Assembly: GCA_035290065.1 (NCBI GenBank)
Contig: DATDVD010000149.1
Span: forward strand, 1-7,195
DNA length: 7,195 bases
Direction: 5' to 3'
DNA from: DATDVD01 sp035290065
Lineage (GTDB): Bacteria > Pseudomonadota > Gammaproteobacteria > Coxiellales > Coxiellaceae
Within the stretch, counting starts at the first letter, position 1. Every line of letters begins with the position of its first letter. The position numbers and the translations under genes are program-made. The notes beneath the pieces are model-generated. The model was not told where the DNA came from and ran no database searches. It saw nothing but the letters and a program-made list of their open reading frames with translations. Positions 1-6,521 of this stretch are shown here, piece by piece.

Positions 1-4
1 ATTT

Positions 5-823
5 TTAGCGTGAGGGTCTTCTTCTTCCACTTTCCAATCCACCGGCTGCTGCTAAGCTCGCTTTGGGGGGTTGACCCGATCTTGCCAAGGCAGCAGCTAT
101 GTCCGCAGGATCCCACGAAAGGGGAGGAGCTGATGCCCCTCCTGGGGTGAGAGCAGAGGGTGGCCCTGAAAGAGGAGGAGCTGATGCTCTTGGACCCGCG
201 CCAGAGGGTGGCCCTCCAGGAGGAGCTTTTTTGTTCCTTAATATTTTCTGAACTCTCGCAGATAATCCACTCAATCTCCCTAGTTCTGAACGAGGGGCCG
301 AAGCTGCTGCTGCCCTGGAAGCTCCTCCTGGTGCTGCTGCCGCACTTGCCTCAGGCCACTCTCGACACGACAATATCATTGCCGCTACCATCGTTAATGC
401 TAAACAACCCACCAATGGGCCGCTAACATAAAAAATCGCATGAACTAACCCTTTCTCAGCCAGCATCGTGATATTGAACGCTTGAAATATAGAATGCCAT
501 GGCATAACCGTTATACTTAAACCAATACTGGCCCCTAAACCTGCTAGCACCCCTACCCCTATTAAAATTCGGCGTAAAAAAGGATAGTTATATTCTAAAA
601 TCGTATTACTAGCCCATCGATATATCCCTGTGATTAAAAAAGCAGCCACCACGCCTAGAAGAATAGAAACGGGTAGTATGCCTTTACCCGTCATATGAGG
701 GCCCCAAGGAATAAAAACATCAAAGGCCACAGCGGCCACCGCCGTTAAAGTAAAAAACATTATCCACAAAGCAAAGGCACTGGTTCTTTGAATGATTGGA
801 AGTTTGCTCGTTTCATAGCCCAT
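5..823 (-). CDS. Four-helix membrane protein with low-complexity Ala/Pro/Gly tail, unknown function
   Basis: I do not recognise this 272-residue protein. Four hydrophobic segments are visible at about residues 15-38, 48-68, 84-107 and 128-151. The basic residues K7/R13, R69/R84/R85 and the K/R-rich stretch after residue 180 suggest both ends are cytoplasmic. The two predicted outer loops each carry a Pro-Trp motif (IPWGPH near 38-43, MPWH near 107-110). From about residue 158 the chain becomes Ala/Pro/Gly/Ser-rich and ends in RRRPSR. Within this tail, residues 204-219 and 220-236 form an imperfect tandem repeat sharing GPPS at the start and ASAPPLS at the end. The DNA for the tail is far richer in G+C (35/60 at 61-120 and 40/60 at 121-180) than the membrane part (26/60 at 601-660). 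The start is the ATG at 823, with a weak AGGGTG ribosome site just upstream. It lies 127 bases downstream of recO on the same strand, where E. coli has pdxJ. A secreted or membrane-anchored lineage-specific role is possible but unsupported. Confidence 0.7.
   Translation of the reverse strand: MGYETSKLPIIQRTSAFALWIMFFTLTAVAAVAFDVFIPWGPHMTGKGILPVSILLGVVAAFLITGIYRWASNTILEYNYPFLRRILIGVGVLAGLGASIGLSITVMPWHSIFQAFNITMLAEKGLVHAIFYVSGPLVGCLALTMVAAMILSCREWPEASAAAAPGGASRAAAASAPRSELGRLSGLSARVQKILRNKKAPPGGPPSGAGPRASAPPLSGPPSALTPGGASAPPLSWDPADIAAALARSGQPPKASLAAAGGLESGRRRPSR
124..215. repeat. Imperfect tandem repeat inside the GC-rich tail coding region
   Basis: The plus strand reads GAGGAGCTGATGC at 124-136 and again at 175-187, and CAGAGGGTGGCCCT at 154-167 and again at 202-215. 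The offsets are 51 and 48 bases, so the unit is 16-17 codons and the reading frame is kept. On the minus strand this is the GPPS...ASAPPLS repeat in the tail of the membrane protein. Such in-frame repeats usually arise by slippage or unequal recombination and can vary in copy number. Confidence 0.75.
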
Positions 824-908
824 AAAATCACCCTATTATTTTTTATACTTTCTCTACAATAACGCTAATAATAAAAAATATCCAGACCGTGATTTCACTA
901 AGAGCGTC

Positions 909-927
909 CCTTAAGGTTCTCTTAAGG
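909..927. other. CTTAAGG inverted repeat between recO and the membrane protein gene
   Basis: CCTTAAG at 909-915 and CTTAAGG at 921-927 can pair as a 7-bp stem with a 5-base loop, starting 24 bases past the recO stop. The same bases also give CTTAAGG as a direct repeat with an 11-base offset, about one helical turn. No T-run follows on the minus strand, so it is not a convincing intrinsic terminator. A protein-binding site is the other option. Confidence 0.3.
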
Positions 928-950
928 AAAATGCGGTTTTCGAAGGAGAA

Positions 951-1640
951 TTATTTTAGCAATTCGCGACTCATCAGCGGTTGATGGCCTAAATGTTCGT
1001 GCAAGGCTTGGCGCATTAAGCGTTTAATGATTTTCAACGAATCCTCTATAAAAACACCTTGGCCTAATGCTAAGAGTATTTTACCCGGATAATCGTGCTC
1101 CTGTGCCTCTTCCACTCGCACAAAATCACGCCCTGAAAAATAGCGATAAAAAGCGGTCGGTTCGATGGAACGGCCCTCCGCATCCTCGCGCAAATTTAAC
1201 CCATAGCCCAACTCATCCAATAAATGTTTTTCAAATAAACGCAAGCCAGGCTCAATCGTCTCTTGCGAAGCTGATAAATGGAGTAACGTTTGCTGATAAT
1301 AGTGAAATAAATCCGAATGCGCATCGTGGGGCTGCAGCAGTTTTAACAGCAATTCGTTTAAGTAAAAAGCACATAACAACGCTTTTCCTGCTAAAGATAC
1401 AGACAAAGGCTGCAATTCGACATACCCTAAGTGTTTTAATTCACCACGGCCTGACCACGACACTAACAGAGGAGTAAATAATTCTAATTGGCTGCGATAG
1501 CGCGATTTGGGCCCCCGTGCGCTTTTAGCCACTACGGCCACTCGTCCATGCCTTTCACTAAATAATTCTAAAATAAAACTGGTATTACGATACGGCCGGC
1601 GGTGGAGAATAAACACTTTTTCCTTATCCACTCGCTCCAT
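951..1640 (-). CDS. recO: DNA repair protein RecO
   Basis: RecO works in the RecFOR pathway: it binds single-stranded DNA and SSB and, with RecR, loads RecA at gaps for recombinational repair. The 229-residue length is normal for the family. The N-terminal OB-fold region (about 1-80) begins with MERVDKEKVFILHRRPYRNT followed by the typical LELFSERHGRVAVVAKSAR. The helical C-terminal domain shows FYLNELLLKLL (92-102), RLFEKHLLDELGY (134-146) and the family-typical end HLGHQPLMSREL (216-227). The four-cysteine zinc motif of some RecO proteins is absent; the E. coli protein also lacks one. The ATG shares one base with the era stop codon (TAATG). No strong ribosome site precedes it, so translation is probably coupled to era. 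It is the last gene of the tight cluster. Confidence 0.93.
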   Translation of the reverse strand: MERVDKEKVFILHRRPYRNTSFILELFSERHGRVAVVAKSARGPKSRYRSQLELFTPLLVSWSGRGELKHLGYVELQPLSVSLAGKALLCAFYLNELLLKLLQPHDAHSDLFHYYQQTLLHLSASQETIEPGLRLFEKHLLDELGYGLNLREDAEGRSIEPTAFYRYFSGRDFVRVEEAQEHDYPGKILLALGQGVFIEDSLKIIKRLMRQALHEHLGHQPLMSRELLK

Positions 1641-2533
1641 TAACGATCATAACCTAATTGACTAATTAAAGACGGATTATCCGACCAACCGCTTTTTACT
1701 TTTACCCACAATTGGAGAAAAATTTTCTGGCCTAATAATTTTTCAAGTTCTTTGCGTGCATCCGTGCCAATGCGTTTTAATTTTTCTCCTTTTTCTCCAA
1801 TCATAATAGCTTTCTGGCCGTCTTTTTCCACCCAAATTACTGCACTGATCCGCAATAAAGAGCCATCTTGTTCAAACTGTTCGATCATAATGTTTGTCGA
1901 ATAAGGTACTTCTTCGCCCGTTTGCCGCATCACTTTTTCGCGAATAATTTCCGATGCTAAAAAACGTTCGTCACGATCCGTCATTTGATGGGGCTCATAT
2001 AAGAAGGGGCCTTCTGGCATCAACGTTAGCAGCATTTTTTCCAAGACCTCTAATTGCGTGTGATTTTTCGCGGAAATAGGAATAATAGCTTTAAAGGAAA
2101 ATTTTTCCTGTAAAGATTGAATAAACGGCAATAAGGTTTCTCGAAGCTTTATTTTATCTATTTTATTGACCACCAAAATCACCGGCGCTTGAGTATTTCT
2201 TAATAACTTTAATACCGCCTCATCTCGCTTATTCCAATACAGGGCTTCAATCACAAATAAAATGGCATCCACGTCTTTTAGCGCAATTTTTACATTTTTA
2301 TTCATCACGCGATTAAGGGCTCGTTTAAATCCCAACTGAAAGCCTGGTGTATCCACAAAAATCATTTGCGTACTTTCAACGGTTTTAATACCTAATAAAC
2401 GATGACGAGTGGTTTGAGGTTTGCGAGACGTAATACTGACTTTTCGACCTAACAACGCATTGAGTAATGTTGATTTCCCCACATTGGGTTGCCCAATAAT
2501 GCTAATAAAACCTGCGTGAGTAGAGGAAGTCAT
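1640..2533 (-). CDS. era: GTPase Era, 30S ribosome assembly factor
   Basis: Era is an essential GTPase that binds the 3' end of 16S rRNA and helps mature the small ribosomal subunit. The 297-residue protein has the full domain set. The N-terminal GTPase domain shows G1 GQPNVGKST (14-22), the switch I region with SRKPQTTRHR (36-45), G3 DTPG (61-64), G4 NKID (123-126) and G5 SAK (154-156). The C-terminal KH domain (about 200-290) carries the RNA-binding GxxG loop as GEKG (246-249). Its ATG overlaps the rnc TGA by four bases (ATGA) and only a distant AAAAGG lies upstream, so coupling to rnc translation is likely. The partnership with rnc and recO is the classic gammaproteobacterial operon. Confidence 0.97.
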   Translation of the reverse strand: MTSSTHAGFISIIGQPNVGKSTLLNALLGRKVSITSRKPQTTRHRLLGIKTVESTQMIFVDTPGFQLGFKRALNRVMNKNVKIALKDVDAILFVIEALYWNKRDEAVLKLLRNTQAPVILVVNKIDKIKLRETLLPFIQSLQEKFSFKAIIPISAKNHTQLEVLEKMLLTLMPEGPFLYEPHQMTDRDERFLASEIIREKVMRQTGEEVPYSTNIMIEQFEQDGSLLRISAVIWVEKDGQKAIMIGEKGEKLKRIGTDARKELEKLLGQKIFLQLWVKVKSGWSDNPSLISQLGYDR

Positions 2534-3210
2534 GATGTTCGCTTGCCTTTTAATAATGCCAAGTACTGCAGCGCGGCTAATTGTTCCGCCTTACGCCGCG
2601 TTCGGCCTTCTGCTTCTGTCCTATAGTCTAACCCTTCAATTCGGCAAATCACATGAAAATTTTGATCATGGGCCTTTCCGGTAATACACGTTACCTCATA
2701 GTCAGGTAAAGCAAGGTGGTTTGCTTGTGTCCATTCTTGTAATTCGGATTTAGCATCTTTCGGTGGTTTTAAAGCAGATAAATTATCCAGTAAAGGTTTT
2801 AACCATTTGAGAATACATTCTTGAACTTTTTCACTGCCACCATCCAAATAAACCGCTCCCATAATCGCTTCCATCGCATCAGCCAAAATAGAGTCACGTA
2901 AAGGATGTCCATTTCGTAACTCACCCACGCCTAATCGCATATAATCAGGCAACGATAATGCTTTAGCCACCGTTGCTAAACTATCGCCATTAACCACAGA
3001 AGCCCGCATACGGCTTAATTCGCCCTCCATTAAATTAGGGAAACGGGTAAACAAATACTCTGCGATGACAAAATTTAAAATAGCATCACCCAAAAATTCA
3101 AGACGTTCATTACTTTGAGTTTCAAGGCTGCGATGCGATAACGCGCATTCCAACAAACGAAGGTCTTTAAAAGGATAACCCATCTTATTCATTAAGGGTT
3201 TTAAGGGCAT
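2530..3210 (-). CDS. rnc: Ribonuclease III
   Basis: RNase III cuts double-stranded RNA, processing rRNA precursors and some mRNAs. From the chosen start the protein has 226 residues, the same length as the E. coli enzyme. The N-terminal nuclease domain contains the signature NERLEFLGD (34-42), with the metal-binding acidic residues expected at E38, D42, D111 and E114 (the last two in ADAMEA). The C-terminal double-stranded RNA-binding domain covers about 152-222. An in-frame ATG at 3240 would add ten residues, but I prefer 3210. That ATG shares one base with the lepB stop (TAATG), has AAGGTG eight bases upstream, and gives the family's usual N-terminus. The downstream end overlaps era by four bases. 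In E. coli, RNase III lowers its own expression by cutting its leader; see the inverted repeat upstream of lepB. Confidence 0.96.
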   Translation of the reverse strand: MPLKPLMNKMGYPFKDLRLLECALSHRSLETQSNERLEFLGDAILNFVIAEYLFTRFPNLMEGELSRMRASVVNGDSLATVAKALSLPDYMRLGVGELRNGHPLRDSILADAMEAIMGAVYLDGGSEKVQECILKWLKPLLDNLSALKPPKDAKSELQEWTQANHLALPDYEVTCITGKAHDQNFHVICRIEGLDYRTEAEGRTRRKAEQLAALQYLALLKGKRTS

Positions 3211-3998
3211 TAATGAATCACCTTCCCAATACGGTGCCATTGAATCGCTTTATAGACAGGCTGATCCGAATTCCAACTCATCCAAATAACGTAGGCTTTG
3301 CCAATCAGATTGCGATCTGGCACAAATCCCCAGGAACGAGAATCATCGCTATCATCGCGATTATCACCCATCATAAAATATTCATCACTCGGCACTTTGA
3401 TATCAAAGTCTTCGGTTTGACCTCCAACACTGCGAATATAAATTTTATGTTTAAGGCCCATTAAATTTTCTTCTTTCACTTCTACCGGAAATTGATAGCC
3501 CCCTGGCTCCACATCATAAGCATAATCTAAAAAGGTTTGTTCTATTTTTTGACCGTTGATATAAAGCATTTTATTTTTATAAACGATATGGTCTCCGGGT
3601 AATCCAATCACTCGTTTTACAAAAATCACGCTGGGTTTTACGGGCCAACGAAACAACGCAATATCACCGCGGTGAGGATTACCGATAGCAATAATTTTTT
3701 GATTCCAAACAGGGAAACGCAATCCATAAGAAAACTCACTCACCGCGATAAAATCGCCCGGCATAATCGTAGGCTCTAAGGAACCCGTTGGCACACGATA
3801 GGGTTGAACAATAAAGGAACGAATTAACCATACAGCGAGCAATACAGGAAAAAAGGAGCGAGCGTAATCCGCAATAACGGGAATTTTTATAACTCCTCGT
3901 TCTTTTCGCTTTTTTTCAAAAAATAGTTTATCGAGTAACGCAATTATTCCGCTTAAAAAAGTAGCTAATGTTAGAAAAAATGCGAAATCGATAATCAT
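3210..3998 (-). CDS. lepB: Signal peptidase I
   Basis: LepB removes signal peptides from exported proteins on the outer face of the inner membrane through a Ser/Lys dyad. The 262-residue protein has two N-terminal membrane segments (about 4-22 and 48-64) with a basic loop EKKRKERG between them, then the catalytic domain. Ser73 in PTGSLEPT is the predicted nucleophile; the common SMxPT box reads SLEPT here. Lys128 in VKRVIGLPGD is the predicted general base, and GDNRDDSDDSR (211-221) is the conserved box E. It is shorter than E. coli LepB (324 residues) but within family range. The ATG at 3998 has AAAGGG eight bases upstream. The gene starts 118 bases after lepA, across the inverted repeat pair, and its TAA overlaps the rnc ATG by one base. 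Confidence 0.96.
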   Translation of the reverse strand: MIIDFAFFLTLATFLSGIIALLDKLFFEKKRKERGVIKIPVIADYARSFFPVLLAVWLIRSFIVQPYRVPTGSLEPTIMPGDFIAVSEFSYGLRFPVWNQKIIAIGNPHRGDIALFRWPVKPSVIFVKRVIGLPGDHIVYKNKMLYINGQKIEQTFLDYAYDVEPGGYQFPVEVKEENLMGLKHKIYIRSVGGQTEDFDIKVPSDEYFMMGDNRDDSDDSRSWGFVPDRNLIGKAYVIWMSWNSDQPVYKAIQWHRIGKVIH

Positions 3999-4027
3999 AA
4001 CGTTTGCCCTTTCATTTATTCGTTTTG

Positions 4028-4107
4028 GTAGGGGCAGATCGTGCTCTGCCCTTTCCCCATCCTAAATCTTGTGCTGCGGTTCCGGGCAGAGCACGCTCTG
4101 CCCCTAC
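4028..4107. repeat. Inverted pair of GTAG-headed palindromes (REP/BIME-like) between lepA and lepB
   Basis: Two 24-base units, 4028-4051 and 4084-4107, are reverse complements of each other at 23 of 24 positions and are separated by 32 bases. Each begins, on its own strand, with GTAG followed by a palindrome whose arms are GGGCAGA and TCTGCCC. The right copy can form an 8-9 bp hairpin. GTAG followed by a GC-rich palindrome, arranged head to head, is the known layout of REP elements paired into BIMEs, which are mobilised by RAYT (Y1 transposase-like) proteins. No RAYT gene is present here. Neither arm is followed by a T-run, so this is not a standard intrinsic terminator for lepA. The pair may stabilise or process the lepA-lepB transcript. 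Confidence 0.8.
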
Positions 4108-4116
4108 AATTCGTAA

Positions 4117-5922
4117 TTATTCTTTATCTGCCTTCAACACTGCTAAAAACGCTTCTTGGGGAATGGACACGCTTCCCACATTTTTCATGCGTTTTTTTCC
4201 AGCCTTTTGTTTCTCCAATAATTTTCGTTTTCGGCTAACATCACCGCCATAACATTTTGCGGTAACATTTTTACGCAATGCTTTCACCGTTTCTCGAGCA
4301 ATAATCTTGCCTCCAATCGCCGCTTGAATCGCTACCTCAAACATCTGCCTTGGAATCAATTCTTTTAATTTTGTTGCCAAAGATCGGCCTCGCTGTTGCG
4401 AGACGGAACGATGCACAATCGCTGCCAACGCATCCACTTTATCTCCATTAATTAAAATATCCACTTTTGCCAAATCCGCCGGTTGAAAATGATGGAAACT
4501 ATAATCAAGCGACGCATACCCTTGGCTTAACGATTTCAACCGATCAAAAAAATCCAACACCACTTCGCTTAAGGGGATTTCATAGGTCAAATTCACTTGT
4601 TGTCCCACGTATTGCATTCTTTTTTGAATACCGCGTTTTTCGACACACATTTTAATAATCGAACCCAAATAATCAGGCGGCGTTAAAATATTCACTTCTG
4701 CCACAGGCTCACGAAATTCTTGCACACGGCTGATGTCCGGTAAACTGCTAGGATTATCCACGCGAATCAGTTCGTTATTTTTTAATAAAATTTCGTACAC
4801 TACCGTCGGCGCGGTAGTAATCAAATCCATATCGTATTCGCGCTCCAATCGCTCTTGCACAATTTCCATATGCAAAAGCCCCAGAAAACCGCAGCGAAAG
4901 CCCAAACCCAATGCATCGGAATTTTCAGGCTCGTAAAATAAGGCCGCATCATTTAAACGCAATTTTGCCAATGCCTCGCGAAAAGCTTCATAGTCTTCTG
5001 CACTGACAGGAAACATGCCCGCATACACTTGCGGCTTCACCATTTTAAAACCAGGCAATGTTTTATCAGCAGGACGATGAGCGTGGGTTAATGTATCCCC
5101 TACCGGCGCACCAAAAATATCCTTAATGCCTGCCACTACAAATCCCACTTCACCGCTTTTTAAAGATTCTTGCGGCGTACGTTTTGGCGTAAATGTTCCA
5201 ACCATGTCGACAGCATAATCTTTTCCCGTCGACATCACGCGAATTTTATCTTTCTTTTTTAATTCGCCGTTTTTAATGCGCACCAGCGAAACAACGCCTA
5301 AATAACTATCAAACCATGAATCAATAATCAGCGCTTGCAAAGGCCCGTCAATATCACCTTGGGGCGACGGCACCCGTTTCACCAATGCTTCCAATAATTC
5401 CGGTATTCCATCGCCTTGCTTGGCACTGACTGGAATCGCCTCACTGGCATCAATACCAATCACTTCTTCAATTTCTTGCTTAGCCCGTTCCCCATCAAAC
5501 TGCGGTAAATCTTTTTTATTTAAAACGGGAATAACTTCCAACCCTTGATCAATCGCGGTGTAACACGTTGCCACGGTTTGCGCCTCTACGCCTTGCGCAC
5601 CATCGACTACCAATAAAGCCCCTTCACACGCCGCTAACGATCGTGACACTTCGTAGGAAAAATCCACATGTCCGGGTGTATCAATAAAATTCAGTTGATA
5701 GGTTTTTCCATTGTGTGCTTGGTAATGGAGTGTGACGCTTTGCGCTTTAATGGTAATTCCCCGCTCACGTTCAATATCCATCGAATCTAACACCTGCTCT
5801 TTCATCTCGCGTGGATCCAATCCCCCGCAAATTTGAATCAAACGATCCGCCAAGGTGGATTTACCATGGTCAATGTGAGCAATAATAGAAAAATTACGAA
5901 TGAGGGATAAGTCGTGACTCAT
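4117..5922 (-). CDS. lepA: Elongation factor 4 (LepA), ribosome-associated GTPase
   Basis: LepA/EF4 is a translational GTPase related to EF-G, implicated in back-translocation of stalled ribosomes and in 30S biogenesis. The 601-residue length matches the family (about 600). The G domain shows G1 AHIDHGKST (15-23), RGITIKAQ (54-61), G3 DTPGHVDF (81-88), G4 NKKD (135-138) and G5 SAK (166-168). The fourth motif fits NKxD although E. coli has NKID. Later landmarks include LQALIIDSWFDSYLGVVSL, FRCGFLGLLHMEI, VEKRGIQ, and the LepA-specific C-terminal region with KCYGGDVSRKRKLLEKQK and SIPQEAFLAVLK near the end. The start at 5922 gives the usual short N-terminus before RNFSIIAH. No good ribosome site is visible upstream. 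It precedes lepB on the same strand, as in E. coli. Confidence 0.98.
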   Translation of the reverse strand: MSHDLSLIRNFSIIAHIDHGKSTLADRLIQICGGLDPREMKEQVLDSMDIERERGITIKAQSVTLHYQAHNGKTYQLNFIDTPGHVDFSYEVSRSLAACEGALLVVDGAQGVEAQTVATCYTAIDQGLEVIPVLNKKDLPQFDGERAKQEIEEVIGIDASEAIPVSAKQGDGIPELLEALVKRVPSPQGDIDGPLQALIIDSWFDSYLGVVSLVRIKNGELKKKDKIRVMSTGKDYAVDMVGTFTPKRTPQESLKSGEVGFVVAGIKDIFGAPVGDTLTHAHRPADKTLPGFKMVKPQVYAGMFPVSAEDYEAFREALAKLRLNDAALFYEPENSDALGLGFRCGFLGLLHMEIVQERLEREYDMDLITTAPTVVYEILLKNNELIRVDNPSSLPDISRVQEFREPVAEVNILTPPDYLGSIIKMCVEKRGIQKRMQYVGQQVNLTYEIPLSEVVLDFFDRLKSLSQGYASLDYSFHHFQPADLAKVDILINGDKVDALAAIVHRSVSQQRGRSLATKLKELIPRQMFEVAIQAAIGGKIIARETVKALRKNVTAKCYGGDVSRKRKLLEKQKAGKKRMKNVGSVSIPQEAFLAVLKADKE

Positions 5923-5952
5923 AAGGGCGGCATTGTAACAGGAAGAATAGAT

Positions 5953-5981
5953 CTTATACAGTTAATCCAATTGCGCATTAA
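5953..5981 (-). promoter_or_regulatory. Candidate lepA promoter
   Basis: On the minus strand TATAAG (5953-5958) matches the -10 consensus at five of six bases. TTAATG (5976-5981), 17 bases upstream, is a weak -35. The element overlaps the stop codon of the small upstream gene and would start a transcript about 24 bases before lepA. Alternatively lepA is read through from the upstream genes. Confidence 0.3.
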
Positions 5982-6379
5982 TTCAAAGCATTATTCATGT
6001 AATTTCTTAAATCAACTTCCACCTCTTGACGTATTTCCGCTGCCTCAGCAGGCGATACCGGCGGTATTCCTCGTATGTACATAAACTCTCCATAAAGGGT
6101 GCTATAGGCTTCAAATTCAGCACTCCTTCGAGGGGCATAGGTATAACGTGCACCCGCTTCATCCCGTCGTTCTACCAACGGCACTGTAATTAATCTCTGA
6201 TACTCGTCTTGTTCCTCGGGCGTTCCTTCTCTCAATATCAATTCCCCCATTTGATTCAATCGCTGATACTGACGAGGCGTAAGCTTCCATTCATTGGCTC
6301 CGCTTAGGGTAATAATGACACGAGTTTCTGCTAAAACGGCGGCGGCAAGTGATAATGACCGAGGGTGACGGGGACGCAT
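5978..6379 (-). CDS. Small protein of unknown function, paralogue of the neighbouring gene at 6522-6899
   Basis: I do not recognise this 133-residue protein; no signal peptide or membrane segment is visible. Residues 16-99 align without gaps to residues 9-92 of the product of 6522-6899, with 44 of 84 identical. Shared blocks are LAETR, QRL, GEL, EQD, ERR, RYT, AP and AYS-LY. The shared Trp (W31) and the ordered spacing of the blocks indicate a real domain of about 85 residues, probably largely helical. The N-terminus MRPRHPRS is basic and the C-terminal tail (100-133) is more acidic and not clearly shared. The start ATG at 6379 has GAGG nine bases upstream. It ends 55 bases before lepA on the same strand. 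The open frame, ribosome site and conservation between the copies support it as a real gene; the function is open. Confidence 0.75.
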   Translation of the reverse strand: MRPRHPRSLSLAAAVLAETRVIITLSGANEWKLTPRQYQRLNQMGELILREGTPEEQDEYQRLITVPLVERRDEAGARYTYAPRRSAEFEAYSTLYGEFMYIRGIPPVSPAEAAEIRQEVEVDLRNYMNNALN

Positions 6380-6415
6380 AACTGTTTTCCTCGTTAAAAC
6401 TACCTATTGGCTTAA

Positions 6416-6444
6416 ACCCTAACGCCTTTTAAAAGGTTTACCAA
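6416..6444 (-). promoter_or_regulatory. Candidate promoter of the 5978-6379 gene, homologous position
   Basis: TTGGTA (6439-6444) and TAGGGT (6416-6421), 17 bases apart, lie at the positions that align with the better promoter of the upstream paralogue (TTGGCA and TACGAT). The -10 is poor. A competing candidate further upstream has a perfect TATAAT at 6460-6465 with TTCCCA at 6482-6487 and a 16-base spacer. I cannot decide between them. Confidence 0.3.
6425..6436. other. 12-base perfect palindrome CCTTTTAAAAGG
   Basis: This palindrome lies 46 bases upstream of the small gene's start, inside the spacer of one promoter candidate and downstream of the other. It is absent at the matching place of the paralogue. 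With no loop it suits a dimeric protein-binding site better than an RNA hairpin. A chance AT-rich palindrome is possible. Confidence 0.25.
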
Positions 6445-6521
6445 GCATTTCTAGACAATATTATATGAATTTAAACATTTCTGGGAAAATAAGAAAGTGT
6501 ATCGTGTAGAAGAAAACCCCC

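Larger units (their letters stand above)
6400..6477 (-). repeat. Upstream region homologous to that of the paralogous gene (copy 1)
   Basis: This stretch upstream of the 5978-6379 gene aligns with 6918-6996 upstream of the 6522-6899 gene. I count 47 matches in 78 aligned columns with one single-base gap. Best-kept blocks on the minus strand are TGTTTAA, GCTTGG and TTTAA. The distance from GCTTGG to the start codon is nearly equal in both (67 and 65 bases). It suggests that the promoter was duplicated along with the gene. Confidence 0.55.

Noticed and set aside
160..426. Plus-strand frame opposite the membrane protein tail
   Set aside because: It is explained as the antisense of the GC-rich repeat-bearing tail; no ribosome site and no family resemblance.
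3211..3240. Upstream in-frame ATG at 3240 giving a 236-residue RNase III
   Set aside because: The ten extra residues (MAPYWEGDSL) are not typical of the family and lie wholly inside lepB. The ATG at 3210 has a good AAGGTG site, couples to the lepB stop, and yields exactly 226 residues.
4028..4107. Reading the inverted repeat as the terminal repeats of an insertion sequence or MITE with target duplication
   Set aside because: There is no coding sequence inside and no clear flanking direct repeat; the GTAG-plus-palindrome form of each unit fits a REP pair better.
4004..4252. Plus-strand open frames crossing the lepA-lepB gap
   Set aside because: They are antisense to lepA and the palindromic repeat, lack ribosome sites and show no recognisable protein pattern.
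5920..5933. Tiny leader frame ATG CCG CCC TTA TGA ending on the lepA start codon; a similar six-codon frame ends on the lepB start (3997-4015)
   Set aside because: Any ATG followed by A creates a TGA, so such overlaps are common by chance, and neither tiny frame has its own ribosome site.
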